Assembly: GCF_041929205.1 (NCBI RefSeq) | Contig: NZ_JBHFNT010000241.1 | Source: Floridanema evergladense | GTDB lineage: Bacteria > Cyanobacteriota > Cyanobacteriia > Cyanobacteriales > Aerosakkonemataceae | Length of the DNA: 64,000 bases | Direction: 5' to 3' (one strand) | Shown here: piece by piece, positions 1 through 7,691 of the stretch | How the letters are laid out: each line of letters opens with the position of its first letter | Position numbering within the stretch: position 1 is the first letter of the stretch | Made by a program: the position numbers and the translations under genes | The notes under the pieces: generated by a model | Database searches by the model: none | Told to the model about the DNA's origin: nothing | What the model saw: only the letters and a program-made list of their open reading frames with translations

Positions 1-26
1 ATCTTAGCGGTGCAGAGGGGCAGAGG

Positions 27-242
27 AGATGGGGAGATGGGGAGATGGGGAGATGGGGAGATGGGGAGATGGGGAGATGGGGAGATGGGGGGATGGGGGG
101 ATGGGGAGATGGGGAGATGGGGAGATGGGGAGATGGGGGCCTGGGGAGATGGGGATAGATCGAGCGCCTTATTCTCCCCCCATCCCCCTACCCCCCCACC
201 CCCCTCTTCATCTCCCCCCATCCCCCTACCTCCCCACCTCTT
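27..242. repeat. Octamer tandem repeat tract (GGGGAGAT)n with a C-rich opposite half
   Basis: From about 27 to 157 the DNA is an almost perfect tandem array of the octamer GGGGAGAT with a few variants (GGGGGGAT, GGGGCCTG). From about 174 to 242 the complementary C-rich pattern follows, so the two halves could fold on each other. This is the style of the short tandemly repeated repetitive sequences known from filamentous cyanobacteria. Open frames across it (Gly/Trp/Met/Asp repeats) are artefacts of the repeat and are not called as genes. Related tracts recur at 9277-9380, 34239-34330 and inside the gene at 58414-62124. Confidence 0.9.
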
Positions 243-339
243 ATTCCCTGTCCCCTTTCTGAAGAAGTATTTCCACATTATTAAGAAATGTAAATGAAAT
301 TAAGGTTATGATTTAGTTAGATTAGTAATACTCGATTTC

Positions 340-660
340 ATGCTTAACTCTAACCTGCCAGAACCGGAATTACTGAAAAGCCTGTTACAACCATTACTGG
401 AAGATTTTCAGTATTGGTTTGGTCGATCGCGCACTTTTCTAGAAACAGAAACTATACCCTTCTTGGAGTCTCAGCAGCAATCGGACTTATTAAGTCGGGT
501 GAAGCAGGCTCAAAATGAAGTAAATACGGTACAGGTAATGTTTCTTGCAACTGGGAGTCAAGTAGGTGTAGAAACATCTACGCTGTTTCAGTGGCACCAA
601 TTAGTTGCCGAATGTTGGAAGGTTGCCATGCGATTTCGGATGGAACAGGCGAACGAGTAG
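340..660 (+). CDS. DUF2605 family protein
   Basis: A 106-residue soluble protein starting at an ATG. It matches my memory of the cyanobacterial DUF2605 family: an N-terminal LPEPELLKSLLQPLLEDFQ stretch, then FLETE, and a C-terminal WHQLVAECWKVAMRFR segment. It is predicted to be mostly helical, with no signal peptide or membrane segment. Function is unknown. The gene for a DUF2973 protein follows 110 bp downstream on the same strand, and both families appear restricted to cyanobacteria, so the two may act together; that is inference. Confidence 0.8.
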   Translation: MLNSNLPEPELLKSLLQPLLEDFQYWFGRSRTFLETETIPFLESQQQSDLLSRVKQAQNEVNTVQVMFLATGSQVGVETSTLFQWHQLVAECWKVAMRFRMEQANE

Positions 661-770
661 AAAAGTGATTCTTAAATAGTTGGATTTAAGATGTCTGCTC
701 AAAAAAATTTTGTTGATTGCCCTATAAATCAAAGTACCGTAAAAATCTTTTAATTAGGAGGAGGATCTCT

Positions 771-1073
771 ATGTTGCACTTGCTTTACATATTAGCTTTT
801 ACTTGTTTGGCATTTCTTGCTGTGGGTAATTTAATTCGTAATTTGATTCGGATTAGTGCTGACTACCAATACAGTACTTCTCCATATAATAGGTCTTCTG
901 CAAATCGAAGATCTAGTCGTCGCGATCGCCCAATACCACATCCAGAATTTCTTGATGATTCTGGTAATTTTATTGATGAACCTTTGTTGATTATGAAGTC
1001 GATCGCAGTTGAAGATGCTAGACAAAAATTAGAATCTCTTTACGAAAATCCTCCCGAAAATTCTGCTCCATAA
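771..1073 (+). CDS. DUF2973 family small membrane-anchored protein
   Basis: A 100-residue protein. The start is set at ATG 771 because a strong ribosome binding site (AGGAGGAG) lies a few bases upstream; a TTG at 717 in the same frame has none. Residues 1-25 (MLHLLYILAFTCLAFLAVGN) form one hydrophobic segment. A basic Ser/Arg-rich region and a short motif around HPEFLDDSGNFIDEPLL follow, typical of cyanobacterial DUF2973 proteins. Function is unknown. It is probably anchored in the membrane with a cytoplasmic tail. Confidence 0.8.
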   Translation: MLHLLYILAFTCLAFLAVGNLIRNLIRISADYQYSTSPYNRSSANRRSSRRDRPIPHPEFLDDSGNFIDEPLLIMKSIAVEDARQKLESLYENPPENSAP

Positions 1074-1111
1074 TCTTTATATGAACGGAGTAAGTTTTAA
1101 TAATTCTGCTC

Positions 1112-1145
1112 AAAAAATCCCCGTCTTTTTTTGTTTTGACGGGGA
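1112..1145 (-). terminator. Rho-independent terminator of the GH65 gene
   Basis: Read on the minus strand, CCCCGTC and GACGGGG form a stem over an A-rich loop and are followed by ATTTTTTG. This places a terminator just downstream of the leftward gene ending at 1183. The loop is T-rich on the plus strand, so it may also slow readthrough from the DUF2973 gene. Confidence 0.7.
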
Positions 1146-1182
1146 GAGATAACACTGAAGGGTTCGCAACGAACTGGTGATT

Positions 1183-4170
1183 TTATCTGAGTAGCAAGAT
1201 ATTATTAGCAACCCAGTGTTTTTTGCTTCTGTTTTCTTTGTGCAGAACGGAGATTTTTGGGTTTTCTATATCACAGGCAACTAGAGAAGGAAGCTGAGAT
1301 TTTTGGATATGAGAAAATTTTTCTACTAAGTTTTGCCAGTTGACTTGTTCTAAGTTTTCTAATACCAAATGGGCGTTTCCTACTCGTTCAATCGAACCTA
1401 AACCTACTACTGACATTCCACCTGCTTTAGCTGCGATTATTCCAGATTCGGCATCTTCAATTACTAAACATTCGCTGGGTGTTAAGTTTAATTGAAAGGC
1501 GGCGTGTAAGAAAGTGTCGGGTGCTGGTTTTGGTTTAATGACGCTGTAACCATCTGCGATCGCGTCCACTTTATCAGCAATTCCCAAACGTTGCAATACT
1601 TCTTTGGCATTTTTGCTAGATGAAGTAATAGCAATTTTTATGTTATTTGCTTTTAATTCATCTAACAAATTGCTAACTCCGGGTAATAAATCTGCGGGGG
1701 AAAAGTTTTGAATAAATTCCAAGTAATAACGATTTTTGCAAATCATCATTTCATGAAATTTTGCTTCGCTGACTTGACGATCGCCTAACAGCAACAACAA
1801 CGCTTCTCTTCTTGGCAAATCTTTTAAAGCTTCATTTATTGGCAAATCAAAACTTAAATATTCTTCATCAGCTAACTTTTGCCAAGCTAAATAATGATAG
1901 CCAGCAGTATCAGTAATTACGCCATCTAAATCAAAAATTACACCTTTGATTGTAGTTGGTTTCAGGTCGAATTCATACAAGCGATCGCGCCATTGAAAAC
2001 GGAATTTTAATCTCGTCCAACCTGGGGGTAATTTTGGTGTGGCAACAGGACCATTAGGAGTCAATTTTACCCCAGCAAAACCGAAAACTATGGCTTGCCA
2101 AACACCACCCGCAGAAGCAGCATGAATGCCTTCATTAGCATTTCCTCGCACATCTTCTAAGTCTACTAAAGCCGATCGCATAAAGTGCGTATAAGCTTCT
2201 TCCAATTTATTCAGATCGCAGGCTAAAATAGCGTGAATTGCGGGGTTTAAAGAAGAACCGTAACTATGATCTGTGCGAGGTTCGTAATAATCCCAATTTT
2301 TTTGTAATGTTTCGCGATCGTATTGATCTCGCAACAAATACATCAACATCAAAACATCCGCTTGTTTCAAAACTTGCCTTTGATTTGCACCTTCAATTCC
2401 CAAAATTGCTTGCATGGAACGAGTGCGAGGTTCATAATCAGATAAGTTGATATCTTCGCGATCGAAAAAACCTTCAAATTCTTCGATTAAACCTGTTTCT
2501 TTGTTATGTAAAATCAAAATTTTATCTATAAAATCTGCCCATTTTTGTAACTGAACAGCAGTAATATTAAGTTTTTGTTGTAATTCGTTTGACCAATCAG
2601 GATATTCTTCTCGCAACCAAGATAAAACAGAAATAGCTGTTTGCAAATGCCATTGCACCATGCTATTAGTAAAAGCGCTGTTATCTACGAGTTCGTGATT
2701 TTCATCGGGGCCAATGACGTTTTTGAGTTCGTAACAGTTGCGATCGCTATTCCACTCTACACAACTCGCCCAAAAATTTGCCGTATCTAAAATAATTTCC
2801 GCCCCATAATTACACATCCAATCATCATCTTCCGTAGCTTGCCAATATTGCCAAACTGCATAAGCTATATCTGAATTAATATGCAGTTCGCGATCGCCAC
2901 ACCAAATCCGAATTAACTCGCCACTCGGAGTCGGAACCCAGCGTGGAGTCACTTCTTCCCCAGTTGCCGCACTTTCCCAAGCATACATTGCCCCCGCAAA
3001 ACCCGCTTCTTTTGCCTTCTTTCTCGCCCCAGCTAAAGTGCGATAACGATAAGTCAATAACTTCTTGGCTAACTCCGGTTTCGTAAAAGTTAAAAATGGA
3101 ACCACAAAAATTTCCGTATCCCAAAAAACGTGACCTCGATAAGCAAAACCTGACAGAGTTTTTGCCGGAATACTAACTCGATCGTCCTCCCTTGGTGCAG
3201 CTGCCAAAATTTGAAACAAATTATAACGAACAGCTAATTGCGCTTGGCGATCGCCCTCAATTTCTATATCACAAGTTTGCCACTCTTGTTCCCAAGCTTG
3301 AATATGCAACTGACGCAGCATCTCATAACAATTATTCCCAGAATCCCAACCATAAAAAAAATCTTTTAGTTTTTCTTGGGCAGTTTGGGCGGGATTTTTG
3401 CAATCTCTAGAAGTGAAAACTGTAACAATCTTTTCTATAGCAACAGTTTTTCCCGGTTGTGCGGAAAAACAGGTAGTCACTGTTGGATAACCCTGACAAC
3501 CTGAACCTCGCAGCAAGGTATTTTCGCAAGACACACTTAGATGAGTTGCCATTCCTAATTCAATATTGGTGTGGCGACTCCGCATCAGCAACCACGCACT
3601 ATCATTGTGGATGATGCCTTGATCTAACCAATCCCAGTGCATTACGCCTTGGTTATCAGCATAGCCATTCAAACTCGCTTGTACTTCCACCAAACCAGAA
3701 AAATTTATTGGCGTGACTAAACAGCGAATCGCTAAGACGTGGCGATCGGCTAAACTGGCGAAGCGTTCAAATAGCAAATTTACGATATGCCCTTTTGGAC
3801 TTTGCCAAGACACGCGACGCTGTAATAATCCTTGTTTTAAGTCAAGGCGACGCTCATAATCTAACACTTTACCTTGGTCGAGGCGAAAGCGCTCTCCCGC
3901 AAAACAAATAACTAAGAGTAGCCAGTTAGGACAGTTGACTAACTCTGTATGTGCTACTGCTACATTGTCGTAAACACCGTGAATGAAGGTAGCTGGCAGA
4001 TCGTTGGGATAACCTTCTTCAAAAGTGCCACGAGTTCCCAAATAACCATTACCCAAGGTGAAAATTGTTTCTTGATGGTGTAGTTTGGGATTGAACTGAG
4101 ATTCTACAATAGTCCAATCAGTGGCGTTAACTGAAGTTGGTTTTGCCGAGGGTTTACTGAGTGTTTGCAT
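1183..4170 (-). CDS. GH65 disaccharide phosphorylase fused to beta-phosphoglucomutase
   Basis: A bifunctional protein of about 995 residues. Residues 1-735 form a glycoside hydrolase family 65 phosphorylase (N-terminal beta-sandwich, then the alpha-toroid). The catalytic acid is the Glu in GPDENH near residue 490, and HVFWDTEIF is the family signature near 350. Residues 743-960 are a HAD phosphatase-fold beta-phosphoglucomutase with the DLDGVITDT nucleophile motif, TSSS and EDAESGI. The expected chemistry is phosphorolysis of an alpha-linked glucose disaccharide (trehalose, kojibiose or maltose type) to beta-glucose 1-phosphate, then isomerisation to glucose 6-phosphate. The exact substrate cannot be told from sequence. 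Start: ATG at 4170 is preferred over an in-frame TTG at 4194. Confidence 0.9.
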   Translation of the reverse strand: MQTLSKPSAKPTSVNATDWTIVESQFNPKLHHQETIFTLGNGYLGTRGTFEEGYPNDLPATFIHGVYDNVAVAHTELVNCPNWLLLVICFAGERFRLDQGKVLDYERRLDLKQGLLQRRVSWQSPKGHIVNLLFERFASLADRHVLAIRCLVTPINFSGLVEVQASLNGYADNQGVMHWDWLDQGIIHNDSAWLLMRSRHTNIELGMATHLSVSCENTLLRGSGCQGYPTVTTCFSAQPGKTVAIEKIVTVFTSRDCKNPAQTAQEKLKDFFYGWDSGNNCYEMLRQLHIQAWEQEWQTCDIEIEGDRQAQLAVRYNLFQILAAAPREDDRVSIPAKTLSGFAYRGHVFWDTEIFVVPFLTFTKPELAKKLLTYRYRTLAGARKKAKEAGFAGAMYAWESAATGEEVTPRWVPTPSGELIRIWCGDRELHINSDIAYAVWQYWQATEDDDWMCNYGAEIILDTANFWASCVEWNSDRNCYELKNVIGPDENHELVDNSAFTNSMVQWHLQTAISVLSWLREEYPDWSNELQQKLNITAVQLQKWADFIDKILILHNKETGLIEEFEGFFDREDINLSDYEPRTRSMQAILGIEGANQRQVLKQADVLMLMYLLRDQYDRETLQKNWDYYEPRTDHSYGSSLNPAIHAILACDLNKLEEAYTHFMRSALVDLEDVRGNANEGIHAASAGGVWQAIVFGFAGVKLTPNGPVATPKLPPGWTRLKFRFQWRDRLYEFDLKPTTIKGVIFDLDGVITDTAGYHYLAWQKLADEEYLSFDLPINEALKDLPRREALLLLLGDRQVSEAKFHEMMICKNRYYLEFIQNFSPADLLPGVSNLLDELKANNIKIAITSSSKNAKEVLQRLGIADKVDAIADGYSVIKPKPAPDTFLHAAFQLNLTPSECLVIEDAESGIIAAKAGGMSVVGLGSIERVGNAHLVLENLEQVNWQNLVEKFSHIQKSQLPSLVACDIENPKISVLHKENRSKKHWVANNILLLR

Positions 4171-4448
4171 TTTGGAATAACTGCTTGGTAGCAAGTTCGT
4201 CTAACTGTACAAAGAGAAATTGAGCAAAATTTCCTCACACCCGCCTGGTAAGCTGGCTTTGCTTCGTCGCACCCAGTTTCAACAATGCGGAAAGAACAAA
4301 AAAGATCGAAGCCTTATTCGATCTTCATGCTTTTAGGAATCCCCCTAAAGAGGTACAAATTACTATGGGTCGAATAATTGATACAAAACTATACATTTGG
4401 TAATAAAACTTTAAAATTATTTATACAAAGCAATAGGAGGCTCATAGA

Positions 4449-4547
4449 ATGATGAATGGGGTGACACTAAATTTAACTCCATTCAATTAACTAACTGCCG
4501 AACATTTTTATCAGTTGTGTCGAGAAAATCCTGGTAGCCGCGACTTC
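4449..4547 (+). pseudogene. N-terminal remnant of an Uma2-family gene
   Basis: A good ribosome binding site (TAGGAGG, 4434-4440) precedes ATG 4449. The frame reads MMNGVTLNLTPFN, meets TAA at 4488, and continues in the same frame as LTAEHFYQLCRENP. The two pieces together resemble the N-terminus of cyanobacterial Uma2 (DUF820) nucleases, with the stop standing where a Gln codon (CAA to TAA) would fit. After about residue 32 the similarity ends, so the gene is also truncated. This lies in the 462-bp gap between the divergent genes at 4170 and 4633. The rest of the gap has only a weak hairpin near 4303-4328 (AAGATCGAA...TTCGATCTT). Confidence 0.5.
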
Positions 4548-4632
4548 AGTCGCCTTATACTAGCAAACATTTGCCGTGTAACCTTCGCTAGTCTACGATT
4601 AAGTGTGATTGGCGCTATCTTTCCGGCTACCG

Positions 4633-6549
4633 ATGGAATACTGGGAATTTCTCATCCAAAAAGAAAACGATCGCTCTTGGCAATCCCTGAAATCACCGGA
4701 AGTTGAACTTCCTGAAGGCAGGTATCGTCTCGTAGTGCGTTCCAACCGTACAGAAACCGATATAGACATTCGCATCATTCACCACTCGATCTACGAAAAC
4801 CCGCCTAAACGCAGGTTACAAAAGCGATCGCGTCGCATCAACTCCGAAGGGTTAATGGTGCTGATTCCTTTTACTGACTTCACTGCGGGAATTTGGGAGT
4901 TTCGCTGTCTGCCAGATTTGTTTGAAGATTTAATGGGCGAACCTTGGCAGCAAACCCTCCGAATCAAGGTTTTGCCACCAAATCCTCACCCAGAATCAGC
5001 TACACAGGATACTACGGGAGAAGGAGAACAGGGGAGAATTGGAGACCTAACCATTTCTCATCAATCTAAAATCCCAGCCTCTAGTATTAAATCAACGAGT
5101 CCCGATCCTTATCCTTTGCGCTTAACTCTCAAGCAAGAAACTTATGTGGCGCGTGCCGGACAATCAATTAATTTAGCTGGATATGTGGAATTGCCAAATG
5201 CAATTGCAAATCAGGAAATTGAGGAGGAACTAGCATTAACAGGAGAAATGCGAATTCAACTGCGCGATCCGCAAAGTGGACAAGTTTTAGCTGAACGTCA
5301 ACAGCAATTAATCACGCAGGAAATTCCTTTTAATTTTGCTTGTAGCATTCATATTCCAGCCCAGAGTAAAACTCATTTACTACTAGGTGAAGTTAATATT
5401 TATGATGCGCCAGAAACGGCAAATGATTCTCCTTTAGTTCTGGCAACAAGGTCTTTTAGTATTACCTCGGATTTGAATGATTTGTTAAGTGCGATCGCAG
5501 ATAATTTCCAGGAAACCGAAGTCTTGGAAATATCCTCACAATCCAAATCAGCAGCTTTAGACTTGGCAACATATAACCAAGCAACCACACCACAAAATCT
5601 TACAGTCCCAATTTTTCAACCCGGTGGCAAACAAATCTTACCACCCCAACTCTATCAACCAGACTTGCTCAGAAATCCCATTAAAAAAGTAGAATTACCA
5701 AGTTTCGGTAATTTTGGTAATCCCGAACCACCACCAGAATTAGCAACTACTTTAACTGAAACAACTGAAACTGAAACCGAATTAATAACAAGTTCAACGG
5801 AAGAAAATATTACTTCTGAAACAGAGACAGAAACAGCGGAAATTTCTGACCAAATTACTGCTGATGCAGAATCAAACGTAGCGGAAACAGTACCAGCTAC
5901 TATTGATACAGCTTTTCAATCGCTGAAATTAGAAGAGCGTTTTTGGTCGCGTTTAAATGCGATCGCCGCAGATGCAGAATTATCTACCGAATTAAGTAAA
6001 GAGCCAATTTTTGAAGAAATAGAAGAAGTAGAAACAAAAAGTGAACCTCCTGCCGCTATTTATACTGGCCCAGATGCCGAATTAGCCGCAATGGAGTTCG
6101 TTGTAGAAGAACCAGAACCTTTACCAGCAAAACCAGAAAATAGTCTGAGTTCCCTTGGCGAAAGTTCTGGCGATGAAACAGAAGTGAAAGTTTTACCAAT
6201 CCCAGAATTAGATGTACCAGCAGGAGAACTCACCGCAGGACAACAGATTCGGGTGCGAGTGAAAGTCCCAATGCGGCAACCCCGACTCGGTGTCAAGTTT
6301 TGGGTAGTGGATTTACAAACGCGATCGCTAGTTGAAGGCCCCCGCTGGTTAGGTGATTTTTACATCGACGCTTGGGGAAACCTAGAAACCTGCTTCCAAA
6401 TGACAGTTCCCTTCGGTTGCTTAGAAATTCGCTTTGAAGCAATTTCCTCCGACATTGCCACCAAACAAGAAAGCCACAAAGCCCAAGTTAATCGCAGCGT
6501 AGTTCCCCCAGACATACCCCAGATCTCCGATGAACTAAATAGTTTGTAG
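4633..6549 (+). CDS. Large cyanobacterial protein of unknown function, acidic centre
   Basis: A 638-residue protein that I do not recognise. The start is placed at ATG 4633; an in-frame TTG lies 24 bp upstream. Residues 1-130 and about 165-300 look like beta-rich domains (alternating hydrophobic strands such as RYRLVVRSNRTETDIDIRI and EMRIQLRDPQSG). Residues about 385-540 are a low-complexity Thr/Glu-rich linker (runs of TETE). The last 100 residues return to a globular pattern (QQIRVRVKVPMRQPRLGVKFW). No signal peptide, membrane segment or catalytic motif is visible. The layout suggests a multi-domain scaffold or surface-associated protein, but this is only inference. Confidence 0.75.
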   Translation: MEYWEFLIQKENDRSWQSLKSPEVELPEGRYRLVVRSNRTETDIDIRIIHHSIYENPPKRRLQKRSRRINSEGLMVLIPFTDFTAGIWEFRCLPDLFEDLMGEPWQQTLRIKVLPPNPHPESATQDTTGEGEQGRIGDLTISHQSKIPASSIKSTSPDPYPLRLTLKQETYVARAGQSINLAGYVELPNAIANQEIEEELALTGEMRIQLRDPQSGQVLAERQQQLITQEIPFNFACSIHIPAQSKTHLLLGEVNIYDAPETANDSPLVLATRSFSITSDLNDLLSAIADNFQETEVLEISSQSKSAALDLATYNQATTPQNLTVPIFQPGGKQILPPQLYQPDLLRNPIKKVELPSFGNFGNPEPPPELATTLTETTETETELITSSTEENITSETETETAEISDQITADAESNVAETVPATIDTAFQSLKLEERFWSRLNAIAADAELSTELSKEPIFEEIEEVETKSEPPAAIYTGPDAELAAMEFVVEEPEPLPAKPENSLSSLGESSGDETEVKVLPIPELDVPAGELTAGQQIRVRVKVPMRQPRLGVKFWVVDLQTRSLVEGPRWLGDFYIDAWGNLETCFQMTVPFGCLEIRFEAISSDIATKQESHKAQVNRSVVPPDIPQISDELNSL

Positions 6550-6595
6550 CGAAAAAGCAGAGGTGCAGGGGTGCAGGGGCGCAGGGGAGAACTTA

Positions 6596-6746
6596 ACCCT
6601 CTCATGTCACTCTCGCAAGAAAATTTTTGGGAGTTATTGATTTGTAAGGCTTTCGCCTTGCGACACCAATAATTATTGAGAATCGCTAAAATCTAGACAT
6701 CGCAAGGCGAAAGCCTTTTTCTATGTCCAAAGTGACAGGAGAGGGT
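6596..6746. mobile_element. MITE-like foldback element with TA target duplication
   Basis: A 151-bp non-coding element. Its ends, beginning ACCCTCTCATGTCACT and finishing AGTGACAGGAGAGGGT, are inverted repeats with one mismatch. TA flanks each end (6594-6595 and 6747-6748). Inside, 6646-6663 and 6700-6717 form a second, perfect 18-bp inverted repeat (AAGGCTTTCGCCTTGCGA). TA duplication and paired inverted repeats fit a non-autonomous element moved by an IS630/Tc1-mariner-type transposase. No coding sequence is present. Confidence 0.7.
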
Positions 6747-6774
6747 TAAAACTTAAAACTCTCCAACTCTTATT

Positions 6775-6800
6775 AACTCAAAACTCAAAACTCAAAACTT
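6775..6800. repeat. Heptamer tandem repeat (AAAACTC)n
   Basis: Three to four copies of the heptamer AAAACTC, the short tandem repeat type seen also, in the opposite orientation, at 9298-9322 and 34184-34217. Confidence 0.8.
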
Positions 6801-6822
6801 CCCCAGTCCCCCAAATAAATTG

Positions 6823-6862
6823 AAAAACCGCTTTTCCTAAAAATTAGGTAAGCGGTTTTTTT
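6823..6862 (-). terminator. Terminator of the psbEFLJ operon
   Basis: AAACCGCTT and AAGCGGTTT form a GC-containing stem flanked by A-runs and T-runs on both sides, so it can act in both directions. It lies 26 bp beyond the psbJ stop codon. Confidence 0.8.
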
Positions 6863-6887
6863 CGGGAAATTTAAACTCAGACAATTC

Positions 6888-7007
6888 TTACAAAGAAGAA
6901 CCTAAACCAGCGTATGCACCATAGAAGAAGATGCCGACAACACCGATTACGCCTAAACCTGCTACGGTAGCAACAATCCACAAAGGAATTCTTCCACTTT
7001 GAGACAC
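6888..7007 (-). CDS. psbJ: Photosystem II protein J
   Basis: A 39-residue thylakoid protein with one membrane segment (WIVATVAGLGVIGVVGIFFY) and the typical C-terminus GAYAGLGSSL. PsbJ takes part in photosystem II assembly and electron flow within the core around cytochrome b559. The start is GTG 7007, supported by a strong AGGAGG upstream and by the conserved N-terminus SQSGRIPLW; there is no ATG at this position. It is the last gene of psbE-psbF-psbL-psbJ. Confidence 0.95.
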   Translation of the reverse strand: MSQSGRIPLWIVATVAGLGVIGVVGIFFYGAYAGLGSSL

Positions 7008-7071
7008 AGTATTACCTCCTCTTAAAACAACAACTTGCTAAATTTTGCCAAAGAATATCACTGAAAACCAG

Positions 7072-7194
7072 TTAGTTAAAGAAATAACTGGAGAACAATA
7101 AACCGAGAACGAAAACCAAGAGTAAACCTAGATAAAGAGAAGTCCGGTTTAACTCAACGGGTTGATTATTAGGATTCGGGATACGAGAAGGCAT
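7072..7194 (-). CDS. psbL: Photosystem II protein L
   Basis: A 40-residue single-span thylakoid protein, MPSRIPNPNNQPVELNRTSL at the N-terminus and a membrane helix ending LLFSSYFFN. PsbL lies at the photosystem II monomer interface and is needed for normal quinone-side electron transfer. It starts 9 bp after the psbF stop codon, as expected for a translationally linked operon. Confidence 0.97.
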   Translation of the reverse strand: MPSRIPNPNNQPVELNRTSLYLGLLLVFVLGLLFSSYFFN

Positions 7195-7203
7195 AACTCT
7201 CTC

Positions 7204-7335
7204 CTAGCGTTGAATGAACTGCATAGCGGCGATCGCGCCCAGGAAGAAAACTGTAGGTACAGCCAGCGTATGTACAGCCAGCCATCTTACAGTAAAAATC
7301 GGATAAGAAACGGGTTGATTCGATTGAGTATTCAT
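7204..7335 (-). CDS. psbF: Cytochrome b559 beta subunit
   Basis: A 43-residue protein with one membrane helix. The His in RWLAVHTLAVP (His22) is the axial haem ligand shared with PsbE. The sequence YPIFTVRWLAVHTLAVPTVF is essentially invariant in the family. It lies 24 bp downstream of psbE. Confidence 0.97.
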   Translation of the reverse strand: MNTQSNQPVSYPIFTVRWLAVHTLAVPTVFFLGAIAAMQFIQR

Positions 7336-7359
7336 AATTCGCAACCAATGATTAAAAAA

Positions 7360-7608
7360 CTACTTACCTGAAAACTCTTGAATTTGGTCTTTTGCTTGAT
7401 ATCGATCGCTAATGATCGGCAATTCTTGACGAGTTTGAGTATAGTACTCATCAGGACGAGGGGTGCCAAAAGCATCGTAGGCTAACCCAGTGCTCACAAA
7501 CAACCAACCAGCAATAAACAACATCGGAATCGTGATGCTGTGAATTACCCAATAACGAATACTTGTAACAATGTCCGAAAACGGACGCTCTCCAGTAGTC
7601 CCGGCCAT
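7360..7608 (-). CDS. psbE: Cytochrome b559 alpha subunit
   Basis: An 82-residue photosystem II core protein. N-terminal TGERPFSDIVTSIRYWVIHS contains the haem-ligating His near residue 23, followed by the membrane helix IPMLFIAGWLFVSTGLAYD and a lumenal tail. It is the first of the four psb genes and follows ycf48 by 83 bp. GAGGATGAAGA upstream serves as the ribosome binding site. Confidence 0.98.
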   Translation of the reverse strand: MAGTTGERPFSDIVTSIRYWVIHSITIPMLFIAGWLFVSTGLAYDAFGTPRPDEYYTQTRQELPIISDRYQAKDQIQEFSGK

Positions 7609-7691
7609 TCTTCATCCTCCAACAACAAGATCGAATCTTAAACAAATGATACGAAATATTAAACACTCTCACAAGACAAGATTGAGAATGT

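Noticed and set aside
10..297. Gly/Trp/Met/Asp-repeat reading frames in the first 300 bp
   Set aside because: They are translations of the GGGGAGAT tandem repeat; all frames through such an array stay open and no start site or homologue supports them.
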